Origin: Aplidium turbinatum
Taxonomy: Eukaryota; Chordata; Ascidiacea; Aplousobranchia; Polyclinidae
Assembly: GCA_918807975.1 (NCBI GenBank)
Contig: OU964923.1
Location: forward strand, 23,727,235-23,791,234
DNA: 64,000 nt
Reading direction: 5' to 3'
The translations under genes were made by a program, and so were the position numbers. Below, one piece after another: positions 35,304-47,870 of the stretch. Under the pieces are notes generated by a model. It was not told the DNA's origin and did not search any database. It saw only the letters and a list, made by a program, of their open reading frames with translations. Position 1 is the first letter of the stretch; each line of letters begins with the position of its first letter.

Positions 35304-36155
35304 GTTATTGCGCGGGACACAAAGATTCAATATCCTAATTTACAAGACGAAAACTTACTGCAGCAAACAAGCGATTTTCTTTGCAAAAACAATATAAGCT
35401 AACGTTTAACCAACTTATGGTACTAACACCGCTTTCGTATTATACCAAATTTCGATCCAATCAATTATTCTAAGATTACAAAAGTTTTCGTTATATTTTC
35501 GTGAAACTCCCAGAGTCTGACGAAAGCGCATTGTCAGTTGGGCAATTTGCATAAATTGCTATCTTTTTGGTAAGCTATTGGTGATAAAGAGAGTTTGCCT
35601 ACATTTTATATTGAGTATAAAACAAATTACCACCAAAGTAAACCAATGCACATGTTTCCATCGTCATCGTGTTACATAAGTCAGCTTGGTGCCACCAGAA
35701 ATTTCTTGTGTTTTTGTATGAAAACTGAAATGAAGTCTTATGTTCTTTTCGTCACTAATTCATTGGAACGGTTGGATTTGACAGAATGGAAAACCGATTT
35801 TCGATCAAACGCTTTGCAGTTCATAGGATTAGGCTAAGTTGTGTTTTTATGCCATCACATCTTATGCAATCAATACAAAAAAGGAACGCAACTCAATGAT
35901 GGCACAGCTTCATGATAGACATAGGCTACAGTAGCACGTTTGTGATATTGCGTATCAAACAAGTCATTTAATTGTATTGCAGAAGATCATTACAAAAATC
36001 GTCGCCATAGTGAATAACAAGTCAAATTTCTGGTCACAAAACTCGTAAAATCAGAAATTCTCCCGTGTCCGTCCACGGTTTGAGATTTCAGACACACACA
36101 CATCTAAGTAAAACGAAATTTTTGAAAGTTTGTGCAAACAAAATTTGTTGTTACC
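35304..36155. other. No recognised gene
   Basis: AT-rich; the frame 35595-35837 has no known motif. Further exons of the hypothetical gene at 34902 could lie here but none can be supported. Confidence 0.4.
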
Positions 36156-36716
36156 AGGGCTGTGGAGTCGGACGATCCGACTCCTCGATTTACAAGGTAA
36201 CGACTATAACATCACACGCCCAGGGAGAAAGAGAAAATTGAATTGAGTCCTGTCTTTATCATGGGTTACCATGGGGGGTAGGGGGGACAGGTTATACCTG
36301 GGACTGGTATACAAGTCCCCCCACCCCTCTTGGTAACTCATGACAAAGACAGGACTCAATTCAATTTTCTCTTTCTCCCTGGGCGTGTGATGTTATAGTC
36401 TTTTCCGATTTACAACTGGCCGACTCCAGTGTTGCCAGATTTTTTTAAGGTTTTGTCGTTTTTTATTTTTTTCAATTTAATTTTACTTTAAGTTACGATT
36501 AAAATTGTAACGGCAACTTTTCCAAAAACTGGCAAGAACAAAGATTTCTATTTTCTGGTAAAGTTTAAGAGCGCAATTTATAGAAAATAAGAAAAAATAT
36601 TTTGAAAGATAATTGCAAACAAAATTTTTTATTGTTTATGGTTTGTATGAAATCGGGGTTGGCCTTTTTGTAACGACTCCGGATACGCCAAAATCCTTCC
36701 GACTCCACAGCCCTAA
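36156..36716. mobile_element. TIR element, hAT-like ends, with a nested 199-bp hairpin
   Basis: CAGGGCTGTGGAGTCGGA at 36156 is matched by TCCGACTCCACAGCCCT ending near 36714. Inside, 36202-36400 is a separate foldback: arms of about 70 bases, GACTATAACATCACACGCCC ... and its inverse, around a G-rich loop (GGGGGGTAGGGGGGACAGG). The hairpin interrupts a GATTTACAA...CGACTCC segment. No protein is encoded. No clean 8-bp duplication was found. Confidence 0.75.
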
Positions 36717-37069
36717 TTGTTGCACGTACTTTGTCTTTTATTTTGAGTTACCGTATTAAAGCCAATATTTTCCGTTACTTTATATCCTCTTAATGCCAGC
36801 AATTGTCCTTTTCACACTCAACGTCGCCAGCATGCTATAAAAGTACTGATTTACCAGCTGGGACATTTGTACATACCCATTGATAAATAATGTGTATCTG
36901 ACGCACGCTAGCTACTGAACCCATACACGTCACCGCCTTACCAACTGACCCGGATGAAAATGATGTTGTGCGCCTACAATCCTACATGTTGCACATCCGT
37001 GCCATATTGTAAGCATCTAGCTAGTGCCCTACGTGAACAGCCATTTCTGTAATTACATTTTGAAGCAGT

Positions 37070-37225
37070 GACCCAGGTTTACTGTATTTTAACCCAGTCA
37101 GTAACTTCGACACAATGTAAAAATACTGACTGATTTAGTGGCTGGGAAAAGAGTTATTTGTTGCAAACGATATAATACTCCAACAATGACGTCGAACGAC
37201 AATTTATCGAAACAGTTTGTCATTA
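37070..37225. repeat. Fragments of two repeat families
   Basis: About 37090-37143 is a diverged half of the palindromic MITE (ACACAATGTAAAAATACTGA ... GTGGCTGGG). At 37190-37222, TCGAACGACAATTTATCGAA is the repeat word of the foldback element at 10810. Confidence 0.5.
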
Positions 37226-38065
37226 ATTCGACTGTTATGGGGAGGGGGAAATCAACGACAAACCTCGTGTCGTTTTGTATGTTGCATAAAACACAGCTTC
37301 AATTAACATCATTGTTGGCTTACAAGCTTTTTTTCCTGCAAAATTTCCATCCATTTGCGGTTTCAATCATCAAAACTTCAATCTGTTTCTGATGCTGGAT
37401 TGCAATGTCACTTGTTCAGACAATAGATAAGATGAAAGTTAACCACAGCTAATTTTCAACAAATAATAAGCAATGGAATGTCTAAAACAGCAGCATGAAT
37501 CAATAAAATGATTAAGACGTAAAATGCTCGACGCTGTATTCTTGACTTTACAAATGAAAACCAAAACACAAGCTCAAATTAGAAATTTCGTGTTTCAAAC
37601 AGACGGAAGTTTATGTAGCAGGTCAAATGACTTACTGTGAAACAGTTTCCTTCATTCATTTTTATTAAAACAAAAAAGAGTTAAGAACAATAAAGTTAAA
37701 GAAACTGGAGTTTTCAATGTTACGTCTAGATTTTAAGGAGCAAACACTAACTGACAGATGAAAATGGCATAATTCTGTCACAAATTACTTTTCATTGTTA
37801 CAACAAGCAAACGTATGCCAGTGTTAGCAGCGACAGTTTCAGAAAGTGTTTTCTAATTTGCTTCTGTAATACAGTAATTACAACACAATAAATGAAAATG
37901 ACTTGTCAAGTGAAGGACATTACATTACTATACTCTTAATCCAGAGCAAAGCAACAATGCAACATATTTCAAGATAGATTGATGACTACCGTATTACAAC
38001 AAAAGTGAATCGTTTCCATGGATAAACCATATGCACTTGACCCCATAAACTATAATGCATCATTC
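37226..38065. other. No recognised gene
   Basis: Intergenic sequence 3' of SEC13; no convincing coding frame. Confidence 0.5.
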
Positions 38066-38071
38066 TTTATT
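38066..38071 (-). terminator. Probable polyadenylation signal of SEC13
   Basis: TTTATT on the plus strand reads AATAAA on the coding strand, about 100 bases past the SEC13 stop codon. No other AATAAA lies closer. Confidence 0.55.
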
Positions 38072-38170
38072 AGAAGGGATATAAAATAAAACTTAAACAA
38101 GTTTCATCAGCAGTGCGAATGTTTTTGGGCAAACCCAGTGATACAAGAGAGAAATAGAGAAACCTGAGAA

Positions 38171-39118
38171 TTATTCTGATGGTCCGGACATATTTTGTTG
38201 CCCTTTTCCAATGTCACTAATACATTTCCATTCTCCGTTTAAGCCTTCTTTCCACAGGCTAACTTTGTTATTTCCCCCCGATACGGCTAAAATGTCACCT
38301 GTTAATGACCAGCTTACATGCCAGACAACATCATCAAATTTATGCAAGTTTTTATGCACCCACTGGCTTCCAGAATTCCCATCACAAGACCACACCATAA
38401 CTTGGCCGTCTTGAGAACAGCTGGCAATTTTACTTTCTGGCAAGCCTATAGAAGGAGCCCATGCACAATCTCGAACCCAATCTGTATGCCCTTCAAGTTT
38501 GTTTTCTTCTTGCCACTGACCGTCTTTTTCACACCAAATTTTGATAAGATTATCACAGCCTGCTGAAACAAACTTCTTGACATGATTGTTTGGATGAGTA
38601 ACTGAAGGTGGTTCAATAAGCGAACCAGGAGATATAGCAGGAGCCCAACTAACTGCATTGCAACCGGAAGTATGAGCCTTGTCAATTTTAAATGAATCCC
38701 ACTGGTTATCACCAACATGTTTCAAAACAGAGATGCTTCCATCAGAAGAGCCACAAGCAAGCATTAAACCTACTTCATGTGGTGCCCAGCATAAAGAATT
38801 AACGGAGGATGTATGGTCAGAATATTCATAAAGTTTGGCCCATTGGCCATCTTGCTCTTTCCAAACAATCACTTTCTTATCATATGAACAAGACGCAAGA
38901 ATCCGATCATACTTTGGGTGAGCCCAAGCTACTTGCCATACTGGACCTTCGTGTCCTTCTAAGGTGGCTAAAAGGCGTTGAGTACCGTTCTTAACTTCAA
39001 ATACTTTAACTGTACGATCCGAAGAGCATGTAGCCAGTTGCAAGCCATAGTAATCCATCTGAGCATCATGGATCATGTCTTCATGTGAGGTATCAACTGT
39101 ATTTATTATTGAAACCAT
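38171..39118 (-). CDS. SEC13: SEC13, COPII coat and nuclear pore WD40 protein
   Basis: The 315-residue product opens [20 protein letters not shown], as in human SEC13 (about 320 residues), and stays collinear to the end; I judge about 70% identity. Six WD40 blades are visible: [72 protein letters not shown] and [15 protein letters not shown], with SDWVRD-like [17 protein letters not shown] between blades four and five. SEC13 pairs with SEC31 in the outer COPII coat that buds vesicles from the endoplasmic reticulum, and also with NUP145C/NUP96 in the nuclear pore and with the GATOR2 complex. The start is the first Met and aligns exactly with the family. No intron breaks the coding region, whereas vertebrate SEC13 has several. 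The frame is fully intact, so it is probably functional whether it is the original gene with introns lost or a retrocopy. Confidence 0.96.
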   Translation of the reverse strand: MVSIINTVDTSHEDMIHDAQMDYYGLQLATCSSDRTVKVFEVKNGTQRLLATLEGHEGPVWQVAWAHPKYDRILASCSYDKKVIVWKEQDGQWAKLYEYSDHTSSVNSLCWAPHEVGLMLACGSSDGSISVLKHVGDNQWDSFKIDKAHTSGCNAVSWAPAISPGSLIEPPSVTHPNNHVKKFVSAGCDNLIKIWCEKDGQWQEENKLEGHTDWVRDCAWAPSIGLPESKIASCSQDGQVMVWSCDGNSGSQWVHKNLHKFDDVVWHVSWSLTGDILAVSGGNNKVSLWKEGLNGEWKCISDIGKGQQNMSGPSE

Positions 39119-39960
39119 CTTCAGGCATAAACGTTTGCAAAAAGATAGATTAAATATAGCAATACACTGAAATCTGTTAAGAAATGTTGCTTTAGTTGTT
39201 TTTTAGTAAAGTACAATCCTATGCACAAGAACTTAATCTACAAGCTACAACTCATGTTTAGGCCTACTTTAGCCTATATATTTGAGTATGAATTATGAGA
39301 AAACCTTTTTAAAGCACATGATGACCAATCAACATAGGTTATCTTTTTCAGCAATAAAACACTTCTGGGTTTCCTGCTTTTTAACTGTGATTAAGGCAAT
39401 CAAAACGAAAATTACTTGGAAACCAAAGATGTTTTTAAGTAACTTTCATCAGCTCTTACTTCTATTTGTTGGTCAAAACTTTAAAGTTAAATAACATAAA
39501 TTTATCATCATGATTACAGAAAGAATTGGTTAACAGCATATAGCTTAAACAAACATATCAATCATTTTATTACCGTACATCAAAATCTGAAATCCCAAAC
39601 CAAATCCTATATAATGCTAAGTAAAACTATCAGTTTAACAGATCCAACTTAAAGAAATATGTTGGATAAATGCATTAGCATCTCATTTGTATACTTCATT
39701 CATTTTAAAAATCGTATCATTGTCTTTACTTAGAAACATCTGGACAAAGAAAATATAACAAATGTTTACCGCAAGCCTTAAAGCAGCCGGCGGCCATGGC
39801 TGCTAAGTAGTGCTTGAATGACCGCCGGTGCTACCTCCTCAGTCGGCCGCCAGTTTCTTCTAGCCAATTATTTAATTTCGCAATAGAATGATCGTGGATT
39901 AATTGTCGAAAATATCTAGTATCAAAGAGTGACGCAAAATTAGGTCAGCGCGTCATCCGT
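39119..39960. other. Upstream of SEC13; no gene recognised
   Basis: Should contain the SEC13 5' UTR and promoter. A GC-rich patch at 39785-39855 (GCCGGCGGCCATGGC ... ACCGCCGGT ... GGCCGCC) is repeat-like and self-complementary in part. Confidence 0.4.
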
Positions 39961-39962
39961 CA

Positions 39963-42900
39963 TAATCACCACTGTTGTCATCATCATCATCATCATAATC
40001 CATCGTCGGTTTGTTCCCCACTAGTGGGGGTGGCCGATTGTTTCCGCGCAGCAATTGTTTTAATCCCTTTTCTCCATTTCACCCTGTCCCTTGCATCTTC
40101 CTCCTTCAGTCCGACTTTTTTAAATTCATCCTTCACTTGTTGTTTCCACGTTCTTCTTGGACGACCGCGTTTCCTCTTCCCATCCACCTTTAGATCTAGT
40201 GCCTTTCTAAGAAAACTTCCTTCCTCCCTCCTTATCACATGTCCATACCATCTTACTCCATTTGCCCTTGCCAGTTGGTCTATGGTCTCTCTCATCTCTA
40301 GCATATCCAACAATTCTTCAGTCCTTTTTTCCCTTCTCGTTTTCACCCCACACATTGCTCTCACCATTGACCTTTCCGTTCTTCTCAGGATTGCCAGTTC
40401 ACTCTCTCTCAATATCCATGTCTCGCTACCATATAGCATTGCAGGCCGCACACAGCTCCGATATACTTTCCCTTTCATCCTTAGTGAGAATTTTCTGCCA
40501 TACAACATTTCCCCACATTCCCTGAACTTTGCCCAGCCCAATCTTGCCCTTGTTGTCACCGCTGCTTCACATCCACCACTTCCATTTATCCGATCACCCA
40601 GATAACAGAAGTCTGTCACTGTTTCGATGCCATGGCAGAACTCATCATCATGGCCTTCCACTTCATTCCTTCCTTTACTGCATTTCCCACAAACAAAACA
40701 CTTCGCCAATCTTGTTGCGGCTCTCTTGACATTAGCACATCTTGCATGTACCCACTTTCCACATTCCTTGCATTGCATTGAATTTCTCATCACTCTCTTG
40801 CCACATATTCCACAGGGATCTACTTTGCTCTCAACAACTGTTCCTTCTGCTCCACTCACCATCACTTTTGTTTTTTCAAGATTCACCTTCATACCCTTAG
40901 TTTCAAATGCTTCTTTCCATTTCTCAAACTTTCTCTCCAGTCCCTCCATACTATTACTTGTCAAGACCAGGTCGTCTGCATACAAAATTTCACTCAATAA
41001 GCCCTCCCTCACTCCTTCAGTTACAACGTCAACCACAATAGCAAATATCAGAGGTGACAAAACTGATCCTTGGTGTACACCAACCTTCACAAAAAACTCG
41101 TTTGAATAATTTGATCCAACTCTCACTTTTGTTCTTGCATCCTCATACATAGACATCACAGCTCTCACTATTACCTCCGGTATACCTCTTTTCCTCATTG
41201 CCCACTCCATCACTTTCCTTGGTACTCTGTCAAATGCCTTTTCTAAGTCGACGAAACACATATATAGTTTTCTCTGCTTCTCTCGGTATTCCTCCTGCAT
41301 TCTTCTCAATATAAACAGAGCATCCACTGTACCTTTTCCTGGCATAAATCCAAACTGCATATCATTTAATTTCACCAATCTTCTCAACCTCTTTTCTAGT
41401 ATTCGCTCCACAATTTTCATTCCATGCTCTAGTAGTTTTACACCTCTATATGCACTGCAACTTCTCACATCCCCTTTTCTCTTGAACAATGGAACAAGAG
41501 TACTATGCTTCCACTCCTCCGGCATTCCCTCTCCATCTAATACCCTTTGGCTAAGTTGTAGCATTACTTCAATTCCCAACTCTCCACTTGCTTTTATCAT
41601 CTCTACGATCACTTCTGATGGACCGGCTGCTTTATGCAGTTTCATTTGCCCCATTGCCTCCACCACTTCATCACGAGTAACCTTTCCCACTGGACCCTCC
41701 ACCAGATCAACCTCTGTCATATGATCCCATACATTCTCCTTATTCATAACATTTTCCATATGTTCCTTCCACACTTCTCCTCTGCTTTCCGGGCTGAAAT
41801 GCAACTTCCCATCTCCACTCCTTATACATCTTCCCCCTACAATATCATTCCCATCCTTTTTCATTTGCTTTATGAGTCTGAATACTTTGTTTTGGCTTTC
41901 CCCCATTTTATTAAGTTCCTCCTCAGCACCATTCTTCATAGCTCTTGCAACAACCCTCTTTGCCTTCTTTTTCATACTCTTATACTTCTTTTTATTCTCT
42001 TCTGACCCATTTTTGCGCCACTGCTTGTATGCATCTCTTTTCTGTGAAATCGCATGCTTCACCTCTTCATCCCACCACCATGTGTCTCCACGACCCCTCC
42101 TCACTTTCTTTTTCCCACATACTTCATCACATGCTGCTAGGACACCTTTCTGAAATGAAGCCCACAAGTCCTGCGCACTCATGTTTACCAGCTCTTTTGC
42201 TCTTTTCACAAACTTAATTCTCGTTTCTTTTTCCTCCAGTTTCCACACATTTCTCACAAAAACTCGTTCTTTCTTCACAATTTTCTTCACTTTTTTCATA
42301 TTTAAGTCTCCTACTACTAGTCTATGCTGCAACTCCCACGGAATTACTTTCACATTCTTCAAGTACTTTCTCTGTTCCTGCCCAACCACAATAAAATCAA
42401 TTTCCGACTCATGTCCTCCTGAGCTGTAAGTCACCTTCCTTTTCTCTTTCTTTTTAAACCATGTGTTGGCAATACAAAGTTTCCTTTCATCACAAAATTC
42501 AAGTAGCATTCTTCCTTCCATGTTTCTCTCCCCAAAACCATACCCTCCATGAATACCCTCGAACCCATTTGCTTGTTTTCCAACATGTCCATTAAAATCT
42601 CCTAATCCAAACACCAACTCTTTTGAACTCCGTAAATCCCATTCCTCTGCCAAAACATCATAAAAACTTTCCTTTTCTAAGTAATCCCTACCACTTTGAG
42701 GTGCATATGCACAGATTAGCCTCACTACCTCCTCTTCAAAAGCAAGTACCATTGTCATCACTCTGTCACTCCTTCTTCTAACTTCTATTACTTTCTCACA
42801 CAATTCCTCTTTTACCAAGAAACCAACACCACCGATTCCTGTGTTATTTCCTGACCACCATAACTTATATCTCCTCCCATTGACACCTAAAAACCGCGCT

Positions 42901-43400
42901 GACTGTCCCCTCCATCTTACTTCCTCTAGGCAACATATATCCACCCTTCTTTTTCTTAGTTCTTCACATATTTCAGTTCCTTTACCACACAAACTTCCCA
43001 CATTCCAGCATCCGATTCTAACACCATAATCTTTTTTCAATGTTTTTTTGTTTTCTCGGAACCCAGAGATTCTTCGCACCCCTTGCCCATCTAAGGGCTG
43101 CTGGGGACTAGGGGCCATTTTTAGCTTTTGCTGCATTTAAATAATATTTTGGAGCAAAGATTTTCCAGCCGGATGCCCTTCCTGACGCTAACCACAGTTA
43201 TTGGCGGTGGGCCTAGCCTTTACTTAAAAAAGTATTTCCTGCAAGGCAGCAGGATTTCTAACAAGTTTTAGCCAACCAGTCGAGGTTGTTGCCCATGAGG
43301 TGGGACGTGGACCCACTTGTTAGTTTGGTGTGTGATCAAGACCAGTGTTCCCCGAGACCCATAGTGTAACAATCCATGGCGACTGCCCAGGGTTCAAAGG
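39963..43400 (-). mobile_element. RTE/BovB-like LINE, near full length, with intact ORF
   Basis: A 1047-codon frame (43136-39993) has no break. Residues 40-275 are an APE endonuclease (IGCWNVGSLC with Asn44, CLEEVRWRG with Glu72, FGLGDFNGHVG, SEIDFIVV, HRLVV). Residues about 535-760 are reverse transcriptase (QFGFMPGKGT, FVDLEKAFDRVPR at 628-640, VGVHQGSVLSPL, YADD at 719-722). A PHD-like cysteine/histidine finger follows at 775-818 (CGICGK ... CKECGKWVHARC ... CFVCGKC), then a C-terminal region ending in a basic RGRPRRTWKQQV motif. The 5' side (to about 43400) has the GGATGCCCTTCCTGACGC string common in this group, and the 3' end is a (GAT)n microsatellite tail (39970-39996). It nicks DNA and copies its own RNA into the nick. 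Intactness suggests recent activity. Confidence 0.93.
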
Positions 43401-43594
43401 TGCTACTTGTACCTCACACCTACCTCACAGGTATTGTGAGGAAACATTTGCTATTGTATGGAATATATCCAGCTGCTCCCCACGTATATTTCAACAAAGT
43501 GTTAATCCGAAGTGCTACATCGGCTGGCAATATTGTCGTTTTTATGTCGATTCGATGTTGTCGGACATTGAATTGTTGTTAAAAAGGAGAACTA

Positions 43595-43682
43595 CCCAGA
43601 CAACAAAATTTGTTATTTTTACCCTGATTTAACGACTGCAAACGTAGAATCAATGTAAAAATGACGGATTTTGTTGTCTGGG
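43595..43682. mobile_element. 88-bp palindromic MITE, complete copy
   Basis: The arms CCCAGACAACAAAATTTG and GACGGATTTTGTTGTCTGGG face each other around a GACTGCAAACG centre; TA flanks both ends. The second complete copy, at 61847-61934, is also 88 bases long. Confidence 0.8.
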
Positions 43683-44845
43683 TAGGTTAGTTGACATCCG
43701 AGGGGAAAACACGCGTCTTCAAAGTTGAGAAATGTTTCCGCTGTAGGCTAGTGACTCCACACCCTCAATGGTGACACCATAACGATATAAATGGTCATTG
43801 GTCATGGTCAGGTTTTATGAAAGGCGGTATGCAGTTGAAACAATTTAGTGTCGTTAGAAGGTCCCGCAATACCGGATTACAATCCCGATAAGGCATTTAT
43901 TGCGTGGTACAATGATTCTATTGCAGTACGTCGCCCAGACTTCAACAACACTAAGTGATCATTTGGCATTGTTGCAAGTTTAATTCTATTTACTTGTGCT
44001 ATCGTTATTTATATTTTAGCCTCCAAGCACTCAAATTTGGCCGCCGAGAAGAAGCTCTCAGTAGGCCATGATGGCTGCCGGGTAAAAATACGAGTTTTAA
44101 AGCCTGTTACCGGTAAGCGAAAGGAGAATGTGCCTTTTCTCTTTTACATGTCTGATTGTCACATGCAAAAGTGAAGTGAAGAAAATAAAGGTCACCAGAC
44201 AGATGCGTTCCATTAAAAGAAAAACAAGTGACTGTGCTCTCATGCGCAAGACGTCGCACCACAAAGATCTAGTCACAACTGGACTTTGTTAAGGCAAAAA
44301 AACAGAGGAAGTAAATAATCACAATGCAAAAGATTTAAAATAGCATGCTTGAAAGAAAGATGCAGGATTGCAGGCAGTCAAAGTTTGTCTTGTGACATCA
44401 CAGCAATCGTTGAAGATAAATGAAGTTCGATTGTCGCAGTTTGTAGAAAAATGCTTTGATCGTACAACTGATCCTTGGCAATGCACTAACTGTGTTGTGT
44501 AAGCAAGCACTAATACACTCTTAGTTTAATTAGACTTGCAAACAGTTATAGGATTAAATCACACACTTGTGAATCCCAATGCAACCGAGTTAGCACACAT
44601 ACATTCCCAACAAGAACGCCTAATCATAATAAACTTATTTTCTTAATCAAATTGGTTAAACGTATCAACAGGATAATTATGTCAAAACCTCTGGCAAATG
44701 GCTGAAACGATTAACCAATTTTATCTGTATAAGTAAACACAAAAAAGAGCCATCAACTCCTAAAATGTTGCGTATGGATGTACATATGTACATTATGATA
44801 TAGTCTATGCCGTACGGTGTACAGACAGCTACTTTCCATTTTTTA
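43683..44845. other. No recognised gene
   Basis: Nothing coding can be supported. GGCCGCCGAGAAG and similar short GC-rich strings near 44040 are repeat-like. Confidence 0.45.
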
Positions 44846-44966
44846 AGGTGGGTAAATTGAGTGGGCATATTTGCTGAAGGAAAAGTGCCCGAGAAAAAGG
44901 AACCTGCCACCATATTCTCATTAGTGCCAAAGGCCTAGTGTGATGAGTACCTTATGTTCTTATGTT
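44846..44966 (+). repeat. SINE 3' part, diverged copy
   Basis: GGTGGGTAAATTGAGTGGGC ... GAAAAAGGAACCTGCCACC ... GTGCCAAAGGCCTAGTGTGA matches the body of the SINE at 51690 in the same order. Confidence 0.7.
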
Positions 44967-45999
44967 TTTTTTTTCATTGCGACTTTTTGGTCATTTGTCT
45001 GAAATGACTTGAAAAAAAATTTTTTTTTTTTGGTCATATTTTTTGATGAAAATATTTGCTTTAAAGTACCGTACCGTAGCTGATACAAACCAAAATTTGC
45101 ACTTCCTGACTAGCTACAACATTAAGTTTCGCTGGGAAACGTTGTCGTGTTTTATCTGAGGAGAGAAGTGATTATATATTTTTTTCAGACATTTTGACCG
45201 AAACCGAATTGGCTATATTTTTTTTCGGACACTTTGCTAAAAAATTGGTCAATGACTGAAACCCAGACTCCCCAAAGCTGAGTATGAGACAATCTCTACC
45301 TTATGCATACTCTAACAGATTAAAAAGTCACCTTCACATGTTTTACTTTGTACTCTTTAAGAACTGCACTTTTTATTTGTAATTGATCCGTGTACCGGCA
45401 TCCAATTAAAATTTGTGTTGTCCAATGTTAGTGAAAGCTGGCGAAGGATCAGGTGGAGAAAAAGCTAAAAAATAAAATACGGAAACTCTACAGTTCATGA
45501 CATTCAAAGTTGCCAGGCGTTTTCAAGATTTCCAGTCCAATAGCTCATGAAAATCATCTCAAAAGTAACCCAATCATCACAAGTGAGAAAATAAGCTTAA
45601 AAGCAGCCCAAGATAAAACAAATTTGAATAAAATATAGTCAAAATTGACAAAAATTCAGGGAGAAATCTAACGATAAAAACCTACGACTGCTAAAATTTT
45701 TATGTGACTCCAAAAAAGCTAGCCCAGTTCCATAAGAAAACTAAAAAACTGGCAACTCTAATGACATCCTTAACTCTACGTGTCGTCATGCTCAAATGAT
45801 TTTGAAAACAAATATACAGGGAAATTAAACGAGAAGAACATTCGTGCAAAGACATTGTAATGAAGCATTCACATGATTGAACTGAACTGATTCTAAAGAC
45901 TTGAAAAGTTCTGAGACAAAATTTTTAATATTCCCTTTTATATTTATAGTTTTAACTAGCAATTAGCTATTCCAACTAGCACATAATCATGTAAATTAG
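44967..45999. other. No gene; homopolymer and foldback-like debris
   Basis: T-rich runs (45005-45030) and repeated phrases such as TTTTGGTCATTTGTCTGAAA and TTTCGGACACTTTG suggest a further, decayed word-type repeat. No coding frame. Confidence 0.4.
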
Positions 46000-46065
46000 C
46001 ATGAAAAGGGGAAGGCTTACGCTCTGCAGTGGGCTCTCACAGGCTGAAAATGATGATGATATTTA
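46000..46065 (+). mobile_element. RTE LINE 3' end fragment
   Basis: GAAGGCTTACGCTCTGCAGT then GGGCTCTCACAGGCTGAAAA and (TGA)n form a typical 3' end of RTE-class elements (C-terminal codons, stop and microsatellite tail). Confidence 0.6.
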
Positions 46066-46989
46066 TAATTATGTCGGCTATCCTGCTTGACTCGCTGTCA
46101 AACCCATTCGCATTATTTCTTCTCTCGTATTACATCCGTCGGTTATTACCGTCGTGGATATCTATAAGTAGGGGATAGCAAACTCTATTCGGTACTAGGC
46201 CTACACATCTGTAGGGTCATCACATTACTACAAACATAGAAGGAGTAACAAAATGAAATACTGTTCGTATTACTAAAGAATATATAAAAGTTGATTTCTT
46301 AATAATAATATAAATGAATGAAAGTATAGAACCAGTGGCTCTGATAAAACGAAGAATCCAAAAGATCAAAAAACAGATGAATGAAAAGAATCCAAAACAT
46401 TGCCTACTGTGATTTTCAGAATTTTGCGTAGGCTTCTGCAAACCAGATCAGAAGTGCATGAAGAGTTGTCCAGCAATCAGTGAAATGTGCTGACATAGCT
46501 TATCATGATAAATTTGTTTACAGACCAACCAGAACGAAATCAACAGTACGTTTAAGATGTCATAAGAACTAAACCAATAGAAATTCTAAAATAATTTTTT
46601 TGGCAGCAAACAAAATAAGACATGACTGCACAAATAGAATACAAACAAAATAAACAAACAAGCCAAACATAGACCCTACAAATTACGGCAAGTTTTTTTT
46701 CTATGTTTTTTTTCATTTTGTATACTGTTTCTTATCGTTTTACACATTTAGCTAGCTTAAAAATTGATAGCCTATGGAAAATGGTTTACCTTTTCTTGAC
46801 GCAACCCAAAATCTTATCTATATAGGAACGGTGGTGACCCAAGGGCTGACTAAAATGAACGAATTTTGTAGCTTCCACGATTAAAATTAAGAGACCCTAT
46901 TATTTTGCTCACTACACAAACACACAACAAATATGAAACAAAAAAAATATAAAAACAAATGAAGCATAGCATCTAGCCAACTTTTTTCA

Positions 46990-47870
46990 TTTCAGGCTAA
47001 TGTGCATTTTTGGACAGTTTCGTGTCGCACAATGGTTGAAATCTTGATTGCAGGGTGGCGATCGAGGACGTATTTCATTTCGTCTTCTGGCTGGATCGGT
47101 TTCAATGTTTCGTCGTCATGACGGTGAAGGTCGAGAATCCTTGCTGGGCTAGGCCTACGTGCTTGTAGCAAACGGCACAAACGACTTTACAGCCGCTGCT
47201 GCCATTGCATTTTTTCCCTTCAGCATGCCGACCCAAAATGATAGGCTACAGAGGCTATGTTGATGCTCGGGAATTTGGACGCCAAACAAGTCGTCTGCTC
47301 TCATCTGAATGAGCTCTTCTTCAAAATTTGGTACCGATCGACAGACCTCCGGTAAGTCCTTCAGTTGAATGTTAAGCGATATTCTTACACAAATGAAGTG
47401 CTTGACTTCGTCATTTGGAATGTGAGTTAGGCTATTAATTCAATTTCACGTCTGGATATGTTGTTCTTGCAACTCCTACAGTTGGAAAGCTTGCAAACCT
47501 TTTCTGTGGGTCCAGCCTCTTCTGCCACAGTCTCAACTTCTCCTTGAAAGTAGAAGTTTTCTCCTAAATTCCAGCCAGAGTTGGGCTACGGCCTTGCATT
47601 GATGCATTCAGACGGTTTAGCTCGGCAAAAATGTACGCCACTTTGATTTGAAGTATAGCCAAACCACTTTTAGCGGCGTCTGACTTTTCTGCGAATGGTG
47701 AGGAAAAGGTGACTGAATTGTTATACACATAGGTCTTAGTAGGCTACTATAAGCACTCATAGATAGGCCTATTATGATGTACGATAGGCTACGACTGCTT
47801 TCAGAAAATTTCAGGCCTTTGTGTAGTCTCACCGCCAGTAGGCCTACTATTATTCCACACTTTGGATGTT
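46990..47870 (-). mobile_element. hAT transposase relic, ZBED5-like
   Basis: On the minus strand, blocks in several frames read FAELNRLNASMQGRSPTLAG, FKEKLRLWQKRLDPQKRF, ASFPTVGVA, then HFICVRISLNIQLKDLPEV and FGVQIPEHQHSLCSLSFW. This matches the middle of ZBED5/GTF2IRD2-like hAT proteins (pattern LNxxLQGxxxxxxxxxDKxxxFxxKLxLW ... FPTL). The copy is decayed, with no long frame left. Confidence 0.65.

Noticed and set aside
40024-42429. Several plus-strand frames of 80-190 codons
   Set aside because: They are antisense shadows of the intact LINE frame on the minus strand, with Ser/Pro/Leu-rich low-complexity products.
42841-43029. Small secreted-type frame near the LINE 5' end
   Set aside because: Antisense to the endonuclease domain; no independent support.
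47617-47832. Independent 71-codon gene on the minus strand
   Set aside because: It lies within the decayed hAT transposase region and continues no known domain.
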